Positions 5,441 through 7,339 of a stretch of 7,339 nucleotides of DNA are shown piece after piece. Positions within the stretch are counted from its first letter, which is position 1. Each line of letters begins with the position of its first letter. The stretch comes from an uncultured Spirochaetales bacterium (GTDB taxonomy: Bacteria; Spirochaetota; Spirochaetia; Sphaerochaetales; Sphaerochaetaceae). The stretch is from positions 1 through 7,339 of the forward strand of contig CASEZU010000091.1 of assembly GCA_949292445.1 (NCBI GenBank), in the 5' to 3' direction. The position numbers and the translations under genes are program-made. Under the pieces are notes generated by a model that saw nothing but the letters and a program-made list of their open reading frames with translations, had not been told where the DNA came from and made no database searches.

Positions 5441-6439
5441 ATGATCAGCTATAAGGAAGTAGGACTTGTCAATTCCCGCGACATGTTCGCCAAGGCTATG
5501 AAGGGCCACTATGCCGTCGGAGCCTTCAACTTCAACAATATGGAGCAGATGCAGGCAATCATCGCAGCCTGCGTGGAGACAAAGGCACCGGTTATCCTTC
5601 AGGTATCGAAGGGAGCCAGGGATTATGCCAACATCAACATTCTCCGCAACATGGCACGCGGAGGCGTTGAGTATGCCCATGAGCTCGGATGCGACATCCC
5701 AATTGTCCTCCATCTCGACCACGGCGATTCCTTCAAGACAGCCAAGGACTGCATCGACAACGGATTCTCATCCGTCATGATCGACGGTTCCCACCTTCCT
5801 TACGAGGAGAACGTCGCTCTCACGAAGCAGGTCGTTGATTATGCCCACCAGTACGATGTCACAGTCGAGGGAGAGCTCGGAGTCCTCGCAGGAATCGAGG
5901 ATGAGGTCTCTGCTGCAGAGTCACACTACACACGCCCGGAGGAAGTCGTTGACTTCGCTACACGCACAGGCGTTGACTCTCTCGCGATCTCAATCGGAAC
6001 AAGCCACGGAGCATACAAGTTCACTCCTGACCAGTGCACAAGGAATGCCGAGGGCATCCTCATCCCGCCACCGCTCAGGTTCGACATCCTCAGCGAGATC
6101 GAGAAGCAGCTGCCGGGATTCCCGATCGTCCTCCACGGATCATCATCCGTTCCTCAGGAATATGTGAAGATGATCAATGAGCACGGCGGAAAGCTCGCTG
6201 ACAGCGTCGGTATCCCCGAGGAGCAGCTCAGGGAAGCTGCGAAGTCCGCAGTCTGCAAGATCAACATCGACTCCGACGGACGCCTTGCAATGACAGCTAC
6301 CATCAGGAGGATCTTCGATGAGAAGCCGGCCGAGTTCGACCCGAGGAAGTATCTCGGACCTGCCCGCGAAGAGCTCAAGAAGATGTATATGCACAAGAAC
6401 ATCGACGTGCTCGGAAGCGCAGGACACGCACTTGACTGA
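5441..6439 (+). CDS. fba: Class II fructose-bisphosphate aldolase
   Basis: A 332-residue cytosolic zinc enzyme that reversibly cleaves fructose 1,6-bisphosphate to dihydroxyacetone phosphate and glyceraldehyde 3-phosphate in glycolysis and gluconeogenesis. Signature motifs are complete: V-L-H-L-D-H-G-D-S (89-97) with catalytic D93 and zinc ligand H94, E-G-E-L-G (143-147), I-G-T-S-H-G-A-Y-K-F (185-194) with zinc ligand H189, L-H-G-S-S-S-V-P (231-238) with ligand H232, and the substrate-binding N-I-D-S-D near 274-278. The C-terminus D-P-R-K-Y-L-G-P-A-R and the length are typical of the class II subtype found in spirochaetes and some anaerobes. Tagatose-bisphosphate aldolase is a related alternative, but the whole-length pattern favours Fba. 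AAGGAGG (5427-5433) lies 7 bases before the ATG. Codons are strongly biased (Ile almost always ATC, Leu mostly CTC), as in highly expressed genes and unlike the DUF362 operon. It has its own promoter and terminator, so it is probably monocistronic. Confidence 0.97.
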   Translation: MISYKEVGLVNSRDMFAKAMKGHYAVGAFNFNNMEQMQAIIAACVETKAPVILQVSKGARDYANINILRNMARGGVEYAHELGCDIPIVLHLDHGDSFKTAKDCIDNGFSSVMIDGSHLPYEENVALTKQVVDYAHQYDVTVEGELGVLAGIEDEVSAAESHYTRPEEVVDFATRTGVDSLAISIGTSHGAYKFTPDQCTRNAEGILIPPPLRFDILSEIEKQLPGFPIVLHGSSSVPQEYVKMINEHGGKLADSVGIPEEQLREAAKSAVCKINIDSDGRLAMTATIRRIFDEKPAEFDPRKYLGPAREELKKMYMHKNIDVLGSAGHALD

Positions 6440-6446
6440 CAAATGC

Positions 6447-6473
6447 GGGGGCGGCTTGAGGCTGCCCCTTTTT
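6447..6473 (+). terminator. Intrinsic terminator after fba
   Basis: GGGGCGGC (6448-6455) pairs with GCTGCCCC (6461-6468), an 8-bp stem with one G-U pair and a TTGAG loop, followed by TTTTT (6469-6473). It begins about 8 bases after the fba stop codon and separates fba from the infC promoter, whose -35 box lies only 5 bases further on. Confidence 0.85.
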
Positions 6474-6477
6474 CCTC

Positions 6478-6507
6478 TCGACAGAGAGCATCGGAATATG
6501 ATATAAA
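6478..6507 (+). promoter_or_regulatory. Promoter of the infC operon
   Basis: TCGACA (6478-6483, 5 of 6), an 18-base spacer, and TATAAA (6502-6507, 5 of 6). Expected transcription start is near 6514, giving a leader of about 65 bases before infC. It is the best sigma-70-like promoter in the window. Its place right after the fba terminator supports independent transcription of infC-rpmI. Confidence 0.6.
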
Positions 6508-6512
6508 TACTC

Positions 6513-6562
6513 GGTGTGACTTGTTCACGCCATTTCTTCATGAAAAAAAGGGCAGATATCTG
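6513..6562 (+). promoter_or_regulatory. Structured 5' leader of infC
   Basis: Within the predicted leader, GGTGTGA (6513-6519) pairs with TCACGCC (6525-6531): 7 bp with one wobble and a CTTGT loop. Then come the palindromes TTCATGAA (6536-6543) and CAGATATCTG (6553-6562), the latter ending 6 bases before the Shine-Dalgarno AAGGAG. infC-rpmI-rplT operons are commonly autoregulated through leader RNA (L20 or IF3). I see no clear match to a known L20 leader, so control is only inferred. Confidence 0.35.
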
Positions 6563-6568
6563 TACTAT

Positions 6569-6582
6569 AAGGAGTTCAGTTG
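6569..6582 (+). promoter_or_regulatory. RBS plus TTG start of infC
   Basis: AAGGAG (6569-6574) lies 5 bases before TTG (6580-6582). This fixes the start at a non-ATG codon; the next residues, A-T-R-E-L-R-I-N, match the normal IF3 N-terminus. Non-ATG starts are a known feature of infC in several bacteria, where IF3 itself discriminates against them. Confidence 0.8.
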
Positions 6583-7107
6583 GCTACCAGGGAGCTTAGA
6601 ATCAATCGTCAGATAAGAGCGCATCAGGTGCTCGTTATCGATCAGAACGGCGTTCAGAGGGGCGTAATGAGCGTACCCGAGGCCTGCCGCTTGGCAGATG
6701 AGGCGGGAATGGATCTCGTAGAGGTCTCCCCTAACGCGAATCCCCCGGTATGCAAGATACTCGATTTCGGCAGATACCGCTACGAGATGGAGAAGAAGTC
6801 CAGGGAAGCGAAGAAAAACCAGACCGTGGTCAAGATCAAGGAAATAAGAATGCAGCCCAAGATCGAAAAGCACGACCTGGAAACAAAGAGCAAGGCCATA
6901 GCTGAGTTCCTCCAGCAGGGAAACAAGGTGAAGGTCTCGATCCGCTTCCGCGGAAGGGAACTCGCACATCCAGAGCTGGGCAAGGTCGTCCTGGACAAGA
7001 TCCTCGATGCCCTGACGGAGCTGGGAGTGCAGTATAATCTGGATAGGGGCGCAGTCATGGAAGGCAAGATGATGAGCATGACTGTCTCTCCCTCGAAGGG
7101 AAAATGA
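6580..7107 (+). CDS. infC: Translation initiation factor IF-3
   Basis: A 175-residue IF3 that binds the 30S subunit, prevents premature 50S joining and checks the start codon and initiator tRNA. The N-terminal domain covers about residues 1-70 (R-I-N-x-x-I-R-A; then G-V-M-S-V-P-E-A and G-M-D-L-V-E-V-S-P-N-A-N-P-P-V-C-K at 28-59). It ends in the family signature I-L-D-F-G-R-Y-R-Y-E (60-69). A lysine-rich linker (71-81) leads into the C-terminal domain with V-K-I-K-E-I-R-M-Q-P-K-I (84-95) and V-K-V-S-I-R-F-R-G-R-E. Length is normal. The end lacks the acidic or lysine-rich tail of some relatives. Start is TTG with a good RBS. The rpmI gene follows after 83 bases, as in the conserved infC-rpmI-rplT order. 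The protein is in the cytosol, ribosome-associated, and expected to be essential. Confidence 0.97.
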   Translation: MATRELRINRQIRAHQVLVIDQNGVQRGVMSVPEACRLADEAGMDLVEVSPNANPPVCKILDFGRYRYEMEKKSREAKKNQTVVKIKEIRMQPKIEKHDLETKSKAIAEFLQQGNKVKVSIRFRGRELAHPELGKVVLDKILDALTELGVQYNLDRGAVMEGKMMSMTVSPSKGK

Positions 7108-7190
7108 GATAATCTCCGTACGGAGACTATATACCGCAGCTTCAGGGGTTCTTGTTCCCTGCGGCGCGTAGAAGAGAGGTAGGTAGGAAA
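7108..7190 (+). promoter_or_regulatory. Structured infC-rpmI spacer
   Basis: Two elements fill these 83 bases. First is a perfect 14-base palindrome, TCTCCGTACGGAGA (7113-7126). Second is a nested set of pairings: CCGCAG (7134-7139) with CTGCGG (7159-7164), or instead CAGGG (7143-7147) with CCCTG (7157-7161); the two share 7159-7161 and exclude each other. CTTC (7140-7143) can also pair with GAAG (7171-7174) just before the rpmI RBS. In E. coli, L20 represses rpmI-rplT by binding RNA structure in this area; a like role here is inferred from position only. No T-run is present, so it is not a terminator. Confidence 0.45.
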
Positions 7191-7339
7191 ATGCCTAAGA
7201 TGAAAACAAGAAAGTCAGCGTCCAAGCGCTACAAGGTGACGGGATCTGGCAAGGTGGCTTACAAGAAGATGGGCCTCCGCCATATTCTCACGAAGAAGAG
7301 CTCCAAGAGGAAGATGCACCTGAGACATGGTGGAATCCT
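7191..7339 (+). CDS. rpmI: Large ribosomal subunit protein bL35 (partial)
   Basis: The first 49 codons of ribosomal protein L35, cut by the right window edge. The N-terminus [13 protein letters not shown] is the standard L35 start, followed by V-T-G-S-G-K-V (16-22), then [12 protein letters not shown] (30-41), which aligns with the conserved H-x-L-x-x-K-x-x-K-R-K block. It is very basic, as expected for an rRNA-binding protein of about 65 residues, so roughly a quarter is missing. A run of AGG words (AGAGGTAGGTAGG, 7175-7187) supplies the RBS. It lies downstream of infC and is most likely followed by rplT outside the window. Confidence 0.97.
   Translation, partial: MPKMKTRKSASKRYKVTGSGKVAYKKMGLRHILTKKSSKRKMHLRHGGI

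Noticed and set aside
6143..6541. Minus-strand frames across the end of fba and the infC leader
   Set aside because: They cross the fba terminator and infC promoter and are antisense to conserved aldolase sequence; no RBS or motif.
1..7339. CRISPR array, insertion sequence or toxin-antitoxin pair
   Set aside because: No regularly spaced direct repeats, no transposase frame, and no small gene partner next to the DUF3800 gene within the window.

Overview
This is a bacterial chromosome segment of moderate GC content. Shine-Dalgarno sites are clear, TTG starts are used, genes are tightly packed, and the right end reaches a universal housekeeping cluster. The roughly 330-residue class II aldolase looks like the type found in spirochaetes (Treponema/Sphaerochaeta-like) and some anaerobic Firmicutes. 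I lean towards a host-associated anaerobic spirochaete, but this is only a guess from protein appearance.

Layout. (1) Positions 1-97: the end of an upstream unit, with a strong intrinsic terminator at 55-83. The ribosome-binding site of the next gene starts 3 bases after its T-run. (2) 98-957: an AT-rich patch holding a DUF3800 gene and an intergenic stretch with inverted repeats. Its composition differs plainly from the rest of the window, which suggests acquisition. (3) 958-2295, minus strand: a MATE-family multidrug exporter. (4) 2324-4664, plus strand: a three-gene operon of a DUF362 protein, a PAT-type GNAT acetyltransferase and a TatD-family metal-dependent hydrolase. Both junctions are ATGA overlaps, so translation is probably coupled. 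(5) 4623-5321, minus strand: an unrecognised exported or membrane-anchored protein, convergent with tatD and overlapping it by 42 bases. (6) 5441-6439, plus strand: class II fructose-bisphosphate aldolase with its own promoter, a 17-base palindrome over the predicted transcription start, and an intrinsic terminator. (7) 6478-7339, plus strand: infC promoter and leader, infC (TTG start), a structured infC-rpmI spacer, and the first 49 codons of rpmI. rplT would be expected just beyond the window.

The infC-rpmI part makes translation factor IF3 and ribosomal protein L35. Aldolase is a highly expressed glycolytic enzyme; its codons (ATC for Ile, CTC for Leu) fit that, whereas the DUF362 operon uses ATA often. 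The MATE gene and the DUF362 operon diverge from start codons only 28 bases apart, so their promoters must overlap.

I found no CRISPR array, insertion sequence, tRNA, rRNA or clear multi-gene novel system. The items most worth a second look are the DUF3800 patch with its terminator-adjacent start, the palindrome upstream of the aldolase gene, the structured infC-rpmI spacer, the unrecognised exported protein, and the cysteine cluster of the DUF362 protein.
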